NCBI GenBank assembly: GCA_021813875.1
Contig: JAKAJF010000055.1
Location: 1-6,247 of the forward strand
Source: a bacterium
GTDB taxonomy: Bacteria > Patescibacteriota > Patescibacteriia > Patescibacteriales > JAKAJF01
Direction of reading: 5' to 3'
Length of the DNA: 6,247 nt
Below, piece by piece: positions 1 through 6,180 of the stretch (its first letter is position 1; each line of letters opens with the position of its first letter). The position numbers and the translations under genes were made by a program. The notes beneath the pieces were generated by a model, which was not told the DNA's origin, ran no database searches, and was given only the letters and a program-made list of their open reading frames with translations.

Positions 1-2
1 TA

Positions 3-473
3 TTAAAAACAGTAGATGGTAAAGTTATTACCTGCGATAGCCTTCTCGGGGCATTCAGCGCCATTCATACGCTCATCGGGTGCAGTTGTAATTTTTTTAC
101 TGTCAACCTGCAGGGCGGGAAAGACGGGACTCTTTTCTTGACGTACAGGGGCTATACGAGTTTAGATTTAATTTTTAATGAACTTAAAGAGCCGCTTTTC
201 GAATGGAAGAATAAAAGTGATTTCCGAGCAAAGCTTAAAAAATTGATTGAAGCGATTGTTTTGCCTTACTGCCTAAAGGGGGAATATGAGGATTGGTCCC
301 GAATATATGTCGAGGCGCGGGCAACAGGACGCACTCATTTCGACATTTCCTTTGTTTTGGCGATTGAAGACGCTGACGAGGAGATCGTGGACGAGATTAT
401 GGACAAGTTTAGCTTAGGCGGGTATTATGCCGTTGACTTATCCTATTCCGCGGTCCATTGCAATTTCGGTTAA
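3..473 (+). CDS. 3' part of an unrecognised protein gene, open at the left edge
   Basis: The frame ending at the TAA of 471-473 stays open to the left edge, giving at least 156 residues. No in-frame ATG or GTG is visible; the only common start codon is a TTG at 138, which has no Shine-Dalgarno site. The sequence just before it reads smoothly into the rest (G-K-D-G-T-L-F-L, then T-Y-R-G-Y-T), so I take the true start to lie outside the window. The visible part alternates short beta-like stretches with a charged, probably helical middle (K-x-D-F-R-A-K-L-K-K-L-I-E-A-I) and an acidic run (I-E-D-A-D-E-E-I-V-D-E-I-M-D). It ends in a tyrosine-rich hydrophobic segment and C-N-F-G. There is no signal peptide or membrane helix in the visible part. 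I do not recognise the family. An intrinsic terminator follows 20 bases after the stop, so this is the last gene of its transcript. Its base composition is more AT-rich than that of the genes to its right. Confidence 0.6.
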   Translation, partial: LKTVDGKVITCDSLLGAFSAIHTLIGCSCNFFTVNLQGGKDGTLFLTYRGYTSLDLIFNELKEPLFEWKNKSDFRAKLKKLIEAIVLPYCLKGEYEDWSRIYVEARATGRTHFDISFVLAIEDADEEIVDEIMDKFSLGGYYAVDLSYSAVHCNFG

Positions 474-492
474 TATCATAAATCACTCCATC

Positions 493-525
493 AGCCGTAC
501 GGTTTTATCGTACGGCTTTTTATTT
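493..525 (+). terminator. Rho-independent terminator of the left-edge gene
   Basis: A 9-bp perfect stem (493-501 pairs with 509-517, AGCCGTACG with CGTACGGCT) closes a 7-nt loop and runs into a T-rich tail (517-525, broken by one A). It lies 20 bases after the stop codon at 473 and just before the next promoter, so it separates the two transcripts. The opposite strand has no matching U-tract, so it should work on the + strand only. Confidence 0.92.
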
Positions 526-534
526 AGGTGATTC

Positions 535-563
535 TTGACAAGAGGTTTATTTTATGCTATACT
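535..563 (+). promoter_or_regulatory. Near-consensus housekeeping sigma promoter with extended -10 for the M23 surface protein
   Basis: TTGACA (535-540, a perfect -35) is followed by a 17-nt spacer and TATACT (558-563, five of six consensus bases), with an upstream TG (555-556) that makes an extended -10. Transcription should start near 569-571, leaving a leader of about 20 bases before the ATG at 591. The match suggests strong constitutive expression. No operator-like inverted repeat overlaps it. Confidence 0.9.
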
Positions 564-590
564 TAAAAGATTTGCTAAAAATAGACTTTT

Positions 591-3500
591 ATGTCATTGC
601 ATAATTTAGCTAAAATTAAAGAAAATCTGACAAAAGAGCAGCTCCGTTCTTCCCTCAAAAAGCGGAAGAAGGCGGTAGCTGTGGCCGTGGCCGTCAAGAT
701 CGCCCTTTCCGCGGCTCTGATCCTCCTGACTTTCCTGGGGAGTCATAAGGCGAAAGCGGCTTACGGCCTGCCTCTTAGCTATCGGCAGGTCAAAGTAGCC
801 GGTTCCAAGGCCGTCTATTACCTCGACCATGCCCAGGGCAAGAAAAAAGCCTATATCAATGAAAAGGCTTTCCTCTCTTACGGCAACCGCTGGAAGGATG
901 TGAAGACCATCAGCCAGAAAGAGCTGGTTAAGTGGCCGGACGTCCGCCTGGTCAAGACCGCTTCCAGTCCGGCCGTCTATTACATCTCTGGTGATAAGAA
1001 AACTTTGATCAAGAATGAAAGCGATTTTCAGGCCTTCGGATTTAAGGATAAAGACATTGTCAAAATCAGTCCGGCCGATCTGGCGAGCTATCTCACGGCC
1101 GACTATCGTCAGGCCGGCCTTTCTTACGGCATCGCCAATGAAGAAGATGGCGGCCGGGTTTCCGTCCGCTTGAGCGAGAAGAATCCCCGTGCCGGCTTCC
1201 TGCCCATGCGCTCCAGGAATAATCAGGTCTTGTCTTTCATCTTGCAAGGCAGCCAGAAAGACACCTCGATCAGGAGGATCGATCTGCAGGCTGACGGTTT
1301 TTATGATTCCAATAACATAGATTTTTATCTGACAGACGGTGATTATCCCTTGGACGCCCCGGCGACCATCGGTCCGAAGAGCGTCAGCTTCAATTTCGGC
1401 GCCGATCCTTTGGTGATCAAAGCCGGAGAAGAGAAGACCATCGATGTCTTTTTGAACCTGGGCGCGGGGGACTCGAGCGGCCGCTCCGTCAGGTTATCCC
1501 TGCCGGCGGCCGGCAGCTTCTTTACCGATGGCGAAGTCGGGGGCGATTTTCCGCTCCTCGGCAACCAGTTCAAATTCGCGGACGGCGCCGTCTTGGGCCA
1601 GGCCCAGGCGGAAGAATTACCCGCCTCTTCGAGCGACCAGCCTCTGACCGGCACCACCGACCAGATCATCGGCAAGTTCCGCTTGAGCGAAGCCAGCGGC
1701 CAGGAAGATATGGCCGTCGAAAGCTTATGGTTCGTCAATCAGGGCACGGCCAGGAATGAAGACCTTTTGAATTTGAGATTGCTCGATAGCAAGAATCAGA
1801 TCCTTGCCCGCTCGGCCCTGGCTGAAAATAATTTTATCTTGTTCCGTCTGAACGATCTGAAGATCAAAGCCGGCTCGAGCGCCGATTTTACCATCATGGC
1901 CGACATTGACGGCAACGAGGAAAGGACCATCAATATCAACTTGCAAGACGGCTACTTTGAGGGCGCGACTTACGGCTACGGCTTGCCGCTCGTCAATTCA
2001 GTCCTGAACGACGAGGTCAAGATCGCCCGCCGCCCTTTGGTCGTCCTTTCCCGGGACGGCAAGTCTAACAAGAGTTTCGATACTCCGGCGGTGGCGATCG
2101 CCAATTTTCAGATCCGCAACAACGGCCAGAAGCTCATCTTGGACAGTCTCGGCTTCGCCCTTGAGAAGGGCGACGGCACTCCGGCGCTCCAGAAGGATCT
2201 CCTCTTGGCTGACGCGGATACCGGCCAGATCATCTCCCAGGCGGCCGTTCTTTCGGGCGAATTGAAGTTTAATGGCTATGGCGACCTTTCGGGGAAGAAA
2301 GAGTTCAATTTCAGCCTCTTGGCGGAGATTCCGGACGCGGCCAAGAACGATGATTTTTACCAAGCGGCCTTGACCCGGATTACTTATCGGGGTGAAAACG
2401 GCCTCACCTATCAAGACGATTTAGACGTCAAGGGCGCGCCCTTCCGGGTCGGCAGATCCAACCTTTATATCTATCCCAATAATAACGAAGCGGAAGCGAC
2501 TTTCACCAAGGGGCAGAAAGGCGTCAAGATCGCCAGTTTTATCCTGGAAGCCTCGAGCGGCGAAGACGTCAAGATTTCCAGCCTGACCTTCGCCCGCGGC
2601 GCGGATGTCACCGCTCCGATCCTTTATAGCGAGGGCTTCTCCGATCTGAAGATTTATCTGGGCGGTTCGGGAGCCAGGACCAGGATCGACCAGCCTTCCG
2701 GGACCACTTATACTTTCGATAATTTGAATTATCGCCTGAGGGCGGGTAACCGTATCGAGGTCAAGATCCTGGCCGACACCGACAGCGATCTGTCGGTCTC
2801 CGAGACCCAATTGGCCCTGGTCCAGGCCGTGGCTTCGAGCTACGATTCCGGCCTGGCCACCGCCATCAACGGCCTCAATACCAGCAGCCGGAAGACCCGT
2901 TTCGGGGGACTGGGCGTCAAGTTGGACACCCTTTCCGGAGGCGTGGTTCTGGCCGGTTCGAACAATAACCAGGTCGGCAGCTTCTCGGTGACCAACTCCG
3001 GGAGCGAGGATATCCGTTTGAGGAACCTGACAGTTATGACTTCCTCGGACGGTTTTTCCAACAGCTTGGGCTATGGCCGGCTGTCGGTCAGGACCGGGAA
3101 TGGCAACAGCTTAGGCACCATCTATCATCCGGTCGCCGGCGGCAACACTATCGATCTGGGCAGATTCCTTCTGGCCGCCGGCCAGACGGCTAATTTTAAT
3201 CTTTACGTCGATGCTGATCGGGACGTTCCTCAGAAGGATTTTAAGATTTTTTTCGCCGAGCTCGAAGCCGAAGGCAGAAATTCGGGCATCAAGATCTTGA
3301 TCGGCGGCGATACTGTTATCGGCGCCGACGTCCAGGTCCGGCCGGCTCCGGAAGCGCCCACTTCCGGCAACAGCAGTTTGAGCGGCAGTCATAATAGCAG
3401 CAACAACAATAACAGCTCATCTTCGAATAGCAGCGGCTCAAACTCGAGCTCGACCGCGGTCGAGCTGCATTGGCCGACCAGTTCGCACTCGGTAAGTTAC

Positions 3501-3869
3501 GGCTTCCATGATCCCGCCTATCCGTTCCGAAGCACCGGCGAGCACGAAGGCATCGACATCGTCACTGATCAGGGCAACCCGGTCTACGCGGCCGCGGCCG
3601 GAACCGTCACCGCCATGCATATCGCCGCCACCATGTCCGAATATACTTACGTCATGATCGACCACGGCAACGGCCTGTCGACCGTCTACGGACATCTGTC
3701 ACGGGTGGACGTCAGAATCGGAGATAGTGTCAGCGCCGGCCAGCGGATCGGCCTGTCGGGCGGCCAGCCCGGCACTTTGGGCGCGGGCGACTATTCGACC
3801 GGCCCCCATCTACACTTCGAGGTCAGGTCGGACGGCACTCCTGTTGACCCGCGTAATTATTTGAGGTAA
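591..3869 (+). CDS. Large exported modular surface protein with C-terminal M23 (LytM-type) peptidase
   Basis: This 1092-residue secreted protein is a predicted zinc endopeptidase of peptidoglycan cross-bridges or stem peptides. A basic n-region (K23-K27) and a hydrophobic core (about 28-50) lead to an A-K-A site, with likely signal peptidase cleavage after A56. Two tandem repeats of about 50 residues follow (about 60-115 and 117-170), sharing A-V-Y-Y, a lysine turn, I-x-N-E and K-D-[VI]. About five beta-rich modules (roughly 205-330, 355-480, 490-625, 630-775, 785-910) share an opening like V-x-S-F-x-[IV] and a closing like A-G-x-x-x-x-F-x-[IL]-x-[AV]-D-x-D. A Ser/Asn/Gly linker (926-956) then precedes the M23 domain (about 960-1092). 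The M23 residues are intact: H985 and D989 (HxxxD), H1035 (GHL), and H1073 and H1075 (HLHFE). So the enzyme is probably active, anchored or held at the wall by the N-terminal modules. The ATG has no Shine-Dalgarno site and sits about 20 bases after the promoter start. The exact substrate and the fold of the middle modules are inference. Confidence 0.93.
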   Translation: MSLHNLAKIKENLTKEQLRSSLKKRKKAVAVAVAVKIALSAALILLTFLGSHKAKAAYGLPLSYRQVKVAGSKAVYYLDHAQGKKKAYINEKAFLSYGNRWKDVKTISQKELVKWPDVRLVKTASSPAVYYISGDKKTLIKNESDFQAFGFKDKDIVKISPADLASYLTADYRQAGLSYGIANEEDGGRVSVRLSEKNPRAGFLPMRSRNNQVLSFILQGSQKDTSIRRIDLQADGFYDSNNIDFYLTDGDYPLDAPATIGPKSVSFNFGADPLVIKAGEEKTIDVFLNLGAGDSSGRSVRLSLPAAGSFFTDGEVGGDFPLLGNQFKFADGAVLGQAQAEELPASSSDQPLTGTTDQIIGKFRLSEASGQEDMAVESLWFVNQGTARNEDLLNLRLLDSKNQILARSALAENNFILFRLNDLKIKAGSSADFTIMADIDGNEERTININLQDGYFEGATYGYGLPLVNSVLNDEVKIARRPLVVLSRDGKSNKSFDTPAVAIANFQIRNNGQKLILDSLGFALEKGDGTPALQKDLLLADADTGQIISQAAVLSGELKFNGYGDLSGKKEFNFSLLAEIPDAAKNDDFYQAALTRITYRGENGLTYQDDLDVKGAPFRVGRSNLYIYPNNNEAEATFTKGQKGVKIASFILEASSGEDVKISSLTFARGADVTAPILYSEGFSDLKIYLGGSGARTRIDQPSGTTYTFDNLNYRLRAGNRIEVKILADTDSDLSVSETQLALVQAVASSYDSGLATAINGLNTSSRKTRFGGLGVKLDTLSGGVVLAGSNNNQVGSFSVTNSGSEDIRLRNLTVMTSSDGFSNSLGYGRLSVRTGNGNSLGTIYHPVAGGNTIDLGRFLLAAGQTANFNLYVDADRDVPQKDFKIFFAELEAEGRNSGIKILIGGDTVIGADVQVRPAPEAPTSGNSSLSGSHNSSNNNNSSSSNSSGSNSSSTAVELHWPTSSHSVSYGFHDPAYPFRSTGEHEGIDIVTDQGNPVYAAAAGTVTAMHIAATMSEYTYVMIDHGNGLSTVYGHLSRVDVRIGDSVSAGQRIGLSGGQPGTLGAGDYSTGPHLHFEVRSDGTPVDPRNYLR
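3366..3458 (+). repeat. Low-complexity Ser/Asn codon tract encoding the interdomain linker
   Basis: This stretch encodes residues 926-956 of the surface protein, almost only Ser, Asn and Gly, written with mixed codons (agc, tca, tcg, aac, aat). The mixed codons argue for selection on a flexible spacer rather than a recent triplet expansion. It separates the beta-rich modules from the M23 domain and would let the peptidase reach out from its anchor. Confidence 0.8.
3447..3466. repeat. 20-bp perfect palindrome at the linker-M23 boundary
   Basis: AGCTCGACCG is followed directly by its reverse complement CGGTCGAGCT with no spacer. It lies within the codons for S-S-T-A-V-E-L, exactly where the Ser/Asn linker gives way to the peptidase domain. 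It could be chance in GC-rich code, a protein-binding site, or a trace of recombination at a domain junction. The palindrome is seen directly; its meaning is unknown. Confidence 0.6.
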
Positions 3870-3872
3870 AAG
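3844..3872 (+). promoter_or_regulatory. Possible weak promoter for the two small genes
   Basis: TTGACC (3844-3849) and TAAAAG (3867-3872) are spaced by 17 nt and overlap the end and stop codon of the surface-protein gene. The -10 matches only four of six bases and lacks the upstream TG present in the other three promoters of this window. If used, transcription would start near 3879, giving a leader of about 40 bases. The alternative is read-through from the upstream gene, since no terminator is visible between 3870 and 3919. Confidence 0.25.
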
Positions 3873-3906
3873 AATAAAATAAGGCCCTTTTAAATTGTAA
3901 ACCAAA

Positions 3907-3916
3907 GAGGAGGTGA
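3907..3916 (+). promoter_or_regulatory. Full-length Shine-Dalgarno site
   Basis: GAGGAGGTGA is complementary to the 16S rRNA 3' end over nearly its whole anti-SD stretch. AGGAGG (3908-3913) is 6 nt from the ATG at 3920, which fixes that start. It contrasts with the SD-less starts of the surface protein, cysS and the right-edge gene. Confidence 0.9.
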
Positions 3917-3919
3917 GTC

Positions 3920-4189
3920 ATGGGAGCTTCAAAAAAGTTAGTCATCGAAAAGGAAGCTTTGTTGGAAGAGCTCTTCAATAACTTTCCGGAAAAAGGGACG
4001 GTGGCCGTCATTTACGATCAGGAGAGAGCGATACTGATTACCGCGGGAAAGAAAAGCGAGACCGGGTTGGTCAAGGAATGCGTATCCGGACTTATTGATG
4101 ACGTTCTTGACCTCAAGAAAAACATTTCCCTTTCCTTCATGGTCTTTAGCCCGGAGGAGGCGGAAATCTTAACGAAAGGAGCCAGGTAA
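3920..4189 (+). CDS. Small soluble protein of unknown function (89 aa), first gene of a coupled pair
   Basis: The 89-residue product has no signal peptide or membrane helix. The sequence suggests an alpha/beta fold: a helix (about 9-21, E-K-E-A-L-L-E-E-L-F), a beta strand (27-32, T-V-A-V-I-Y), a second strand (36-41, R-A-I-L-I-T), a helix (about 49-66) and a last strand (69-76). It ends in a charged helix with P-E-E-A-E. I recognise no family or catalytic motif. The start is secure because of the full Shine-Dalgarno site 6 nt upstream. The stop codon shares its last A with the ATG of the next gene (TAATG), so the two are translationally coupled and their products probably work together, perhaps as a cytosolic partner of the membrane protein. 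That partnership is inference from position only. The upstream gene lies 50 bases away without a terminator between. Confidence 0.8.
   Translation: MGASKKLVIEKEALLEELFNNFPEKGTVAVIYDQERAILITAGKKSETGLVKECVSGLIDDVLDLKKNISLSFMVFSPEEAEILTKGAR
4175..4181 (+). promoter_or_regulatory. Shine-Dalgarno site of the membrane-protein gene
   Basis: AAAGGAG lies 7 nt before the ATG at 4189, inside the last codons of the 89-residue gene. Together with the TAATG overlap it supports translational coupling and fixes the start. Confidence 0.8.
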
Positions 4190-4638
4190 TGAGAGGGACG
4201 GACAAGAGCAATATGGTCATCGCCCTGATGCTCGGGGCGTTGGTCGGAACGATCTTCATAGGAACCTGCTGCCCCGAGCCCCTGCCCGGGATGGTCCGGG
4301 AGACGGGTCCGCGGGCAGCTTTCTGCCTCGCGCTTATCTCAAGCATCATCTTGGGCTTGCCATTCGGAGAGGTTTTTGCCAAGCTCCGGTATGCCCAGCT
4401 GGCGGAAATCGGCAAAGAATTTTTCAGTCTCGCCCTGGGGGTGATTATCGGGGCGGCCAGCACCTTGGTCGCCGAGGCAGTTTTCTTCTCGACCGTCTCC
4501 CGGTGGGCCGATTTCGTCTTCGGCTTGACCTTCCTGGGCATCATGATCCTGTTGTTCTATCTCCTCGGACAAGGAGAGGAAAACAGGAGAAAAAGGATCG
4601 AGGCCGGAGGGATCACCTGGGACAGGCTCGTACATTAA
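4189..4638 (+). CDS. Four-helix inner-membrane protein of unknown function (149 aa)
   Basis: The 149-residue product has four predicted membrane helices at about 9-26, 43-63, 78-100 and 107-127, and a positively charged tail (R133-R-K-R136) that the positive-inside rule puts in the cytoplasm. The N-terminus would then also be cytoplasmic. The first outer loop carries adjacent cysteines followed by prolines (C27-C28-P-E-P-L-P-G), which could bind metal or form a disulfide. A third cysteine, C46, is in helix 2. Glycine and small residues are common in helices 1 and 3 (G-x-x-x-G-like spacing), suiting tight helix packing. E61 and E96 lie in or near helix ends. I do not recognise the family; a transporter subunit, a sensor or an envelope stability protein are all possible. 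It overlaps the upstream 89-residue gene by one base and ends the unit, since a terminator starts within its stop codon. Confidence 0.8.
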   Translation: MRGTDKSNMVIALMLGALVGTIFIGTCCPEPLPGMVRETGPRAAFCLALISSIILGLPFGEVFAKLRYAQLAEIGKEFFSLALGVIIGAASTLVAEAVFFSTVSRWADFVFGLTFLGIMILLFYLLGQGEENRRKRIEAGGITWDRLVH

Positions 4639-4663
4639 CGCGGAACAACTTCCGCGTTTTTTT
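4637..4663 (+). terminator. Rho-independent terminator overlapping the membrane-protein stop codon
   Basis: An 8-bp stem (4638-4645 with 4650-4657, ACGCGGAA with TTCCGCGT) closes a CAAC tetraloop and is followed by seven T residues (4657-4663). The stem begins at the last base of the TAA stop, so ribosomes finishing translation would cover part of it. It isolates cysS from the small-gene pair. Confidence 0.92.
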
Positions 4664-4664
4664 C

Positions 4665-4693
4665 TTGTTTAAAAAGCTGAAAAATGCTAAGAT
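4665..4693 (+). promoter_or_regulatory. Extended -10 promoter for cysS, predicted to give a leaderless transcript
   Basis: TTGTTT (4665-4670), a 17-nt spacer and TAAGAT (4688-4693) preceded by TG (4685-4686) form an extended -10 promoter like the two others in the window. Transcription would start 6-8 bases after the -10, at about 4699-4701, which is the ATG of cysS or the base or two before it. It begins directly after the preceding terminator's T-tract, so no other promoter position in the gap is plausible. Confidence 0.6.
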
Positions 4694-4700
4694 AGGGAAG

Positions 4701-6149
4701 ATGAAAAAACTATATCTATACAATACGCTCACCCGAAAGAAGGAAGAATTCAAGCCGCTTCAAGACCAGAAAGTCGGTCTCTATACTTGCGGCCCGACGG
4801 TCTACAACTTCGCCCACATCGGCAATCTGCGCACCTATCTGTTCGAAGATTTCCTGAAGCGGGTGCTTCTTTATGACGGCTTCGAAGTCGACCATGTCAT
4901 GAACATCACCGATGTCGGCCATCTGACGAGCGACGAGGACGAAGGCGAGGACAAGATCGAGCTCGGGGCCAGACGCGAGGGCAAGACCGCCCGGGAGATC
5001 GCTGACTTTTACGAGGCCGCCTTCAGGCGTGACTTAGAAAGGCTGAACATCTTAGCTCCTAATATTTATTGCAAGGCGACCGATAACATCGCCGAGCAGA
5101 TCGAATTGATCCAAAAGTTAGAAGCCAAAGGTTATACCTACCTCACGAGCGACGGCGTCTATTTCGACACTTCCAAATTTAAAGACTATAACCAACTGAG
5201 CCATTTAGATCTGGAAACTCTGCGCGAGGGAGCGCGGGTCGAGAAGAATCCGGAGAAGAAGAATCCGACCGATTTCGCGTTGTGGAAATTTTCAACCCCC
5301 ACTTACTCTCCCCCTTACCAAGGGGGAGAAAAAAGAGGGGGTAAGCGGCAGATGGAATGGGATAGCCCTTGGGGCGTTGGTTTCCCCGGTTGGCATATCG
5401 AGTGTTCGGCCATGAGCATGAAATACTTGGGCGAGCAGTTCGATCTCCACTGCGGCGGTATCGATCATATCAATGTTCATCATACGAACGAGATCGCCCA
5501 GTCGGAAGCGGCCACCGGCAAACACCCTTGGGTCAAGATTTGGATGCACGGCGCCTTTTTGAACATCGCCGGCGGCAAGAAGATGGCCAAGTCGGAAGAG
5601 AATTTCTTAACTTTGGAAAATGCCTTTTTGAAGAAAGGGATCGATCCGCTTGTCTTTAGGTTCGCGGCCTTGTCCGTCCATTATCGCAAGCCCATGGAAT
5701 ACGGCGAAGAGGCGGTCGAGTCGGCTAAGAACGGCCTGGAGCATCTTCATAACCAGGTCAAGGGGCTTGCCGGGTCGGAAGGGAGTATCGATCCCGGCTT
5801 CAAAGATAAATTCAGAAAAGCGATCAATGATGATTTGAATATGCCGGAGGCCCTGGCTATCGCCCAGGAACTTTTAAAATCAAAACTTCCGGATGGAGAT
5901 AAATCGGCCACTATTTTGGACTTTGACCGGGTCTTCGGGCTGGAACTCAAGATGGCGGCCGTTCCCTTAAAGATAGAGGAGCTGCCCGCGAGGATTCAAG
6001 AGCTGATTTCGGCACGGCAAAGAGCGCGCGAAGAGAGGAACTGGCAAGAATCGGACCGGCTGAGAGATGAACTCAAGAGATTAGATTATTCTATCGAAGA
6101 TATTAAGGAGGAGGGGAAAGAAGTCCAGCGCGTCATCAAAATAAGATAA
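4701..6149 (+). CDS. cysS: Cysteinyl-tRNA synthetase with an in-frame repeat insertion
   Basis: This cytosolic class I aminoacyl-tRNA synthetase joins cysteine to tRNA-Cys using ATP. The 482-residue product is close to the family's usual length of about 460-480. The Rossmann catalytic domain carries Y-T-C30-G-P-T-V-Y-N, the HIGH-type motif H39-I-G-N42, W-H-I-E-C235-S, G-G-I-D-H-I-N-V-H260-H-T-N-E264 and the KMSKS-type motif K294-M-A-K-S298. By comparison with the E. coli enzyme, C30, C235, H260 and E264 are the zinc ligands that select cysteine. A DALR-like helical region (about 360-430) and a charged C-terminal tail follow. The ATG at 4701 is chosen because the family begins with a strand like K-K-L-Y-L-Y-N-T-L-T; the longer open frame from 4503 lies over the upstream gene and has no homologous look. 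Residues 199-214 are an extra loop encoded by a palindromic repeat. KMSKS is altered to KMAKS, with both catalytic lysines kept. Confidence 0.97.
   Translation: MKKLYLYNTLTRKKEEFKPLQDQKVGLYTCGPTVYNFAHIGNLRTYLFEDFLKRVLLYDGFEVDHVMNITDVGHLTSDEDEGEDKIELGARREGKTAREIADFYEAAFRRDLERLNILAPNIYCKATDNIAEQIELIQKLEAKGYTYLTSDGVYFDTSKFKDYNQLSHLDLETLREGARVEKNPEKKNPTDFALWKFSTPTYSPPYQGGEKRGGKRQMEWDSPWGVGFPGWHIECSAMSMKYLGEQFDLHCGGIDHINVHHTNEIAQSEAATGKHPWVKIWMHGAFLNIAGGKKMAKSEENFLTLENAFLKKGIDPLVFRFAALSVHYRKPMEYGEEAVESAKNGLEHLHNQVKGLAGSEGSIDPGFKDKFRKAINDDLNMPEALAIAQELLKSKLPDGDKSATILDFDRVFGLELKMAAVPLKIEELPARIQELISARQRAREERNWQESDRLRDELKRLDYSIEDIKEEGKEVQRVIKIR
5296..5345. repeat. Palindromic interspersed element inserted in frame within cysS
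   Basis: The core is a 10-bp perfect inverted repeat, TCTCCCCCTT (5307-5316) and AAGGGGGAGA (5320-5329), around a 3-nt loop. It is flanked by an outer pair CTTAC (5302-5306) and GTAAG (5341-5345), with C5 (5296-5300) and G5 (5337-5341) runs. The layout matches the small C5/G5 palindromic elements scattered through many bacterial genomes, usually between genes. Here it is read as T-P-T-Y-S-P-P-Y-Q-G-G-E-K-R-G-G, unlike any CysS motif, between L-W-K-F-S and K-R-Q-M-E-W-D-S-P-W-G. About 48 bases (16 codons) appear added without breaking the frame. The exact boundaries are inference. Confidence 0.8.
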
Positions 6150-6151
6150 TG

Positions 6152-6180
6152 TTGCCCCTCCGACTAAAATCTGTTATAAT
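6152..6180 (+). promoter_or_regulatory. Extended -10 promoter for the right-edge gene
   Basis: TATAAT (6175-6180) is a perfect -10 preceded by TG (6172-6173). TTGCCC (6152-6157) stands 17 nt upstream as a partial -35. Transcription should start near 6187, leaving about 25 bases before the ATG at 6212. The -35 lies only three bases past the cysS stop codon. Confidence 0.75.

Noticed and set aside
681..710. AVAVAVAV codon run as a simple repeat or phase-variation tract
   Set aside because: The codons vary (gcg, gta, gct, gtg, gcc), there is no homopolymer or exact short tandem repeat, and it simply fits the hydrophobic start of the signal sequence.
606..3695. Series of long open frames on the - strand opposite the surface-protein gene
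   Set aside because: They are fragmented, lack start signals and domains, and mirror the codon pattern of the + strand gene, which has clear motifs throughout.
3870..3919. Terminator after the surface-protein gene
   Set aside because: The gap contains only an AAGG-C-CCTT-like stretch too short to form a stable hairpin, so read-through into the small genes remains possible.
4503..4700. Longer cysS start giving a 548-residue protein
   Set aside because: The extra 66 residues overlap the membrane-protein gene in another frame, cross a strong terminator and do not resemble a CysS N-terminus; the family starts at 4701.
5296..5345. The GC-rich palindrome as a terminator or CRISPR unit
   Set aside because: It has no T-tract after the stem, sits mid-gene in an intact frame and occurs once in the window without spacers.
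5369..5838. Alternative + strand frames inside cysS
   Set aside because: They overlap the conserved catalytic and DALR regions of CysS, are rich in Arg and Ser as expected of out-of-frame reading, and have no start signals.
591..6149. Use of an alternative genetic code with TGA as glycine
   Set aside because: None of the genes contains an in-frame TGA and all end in TAA, so the window neither shows nor needs recoding.
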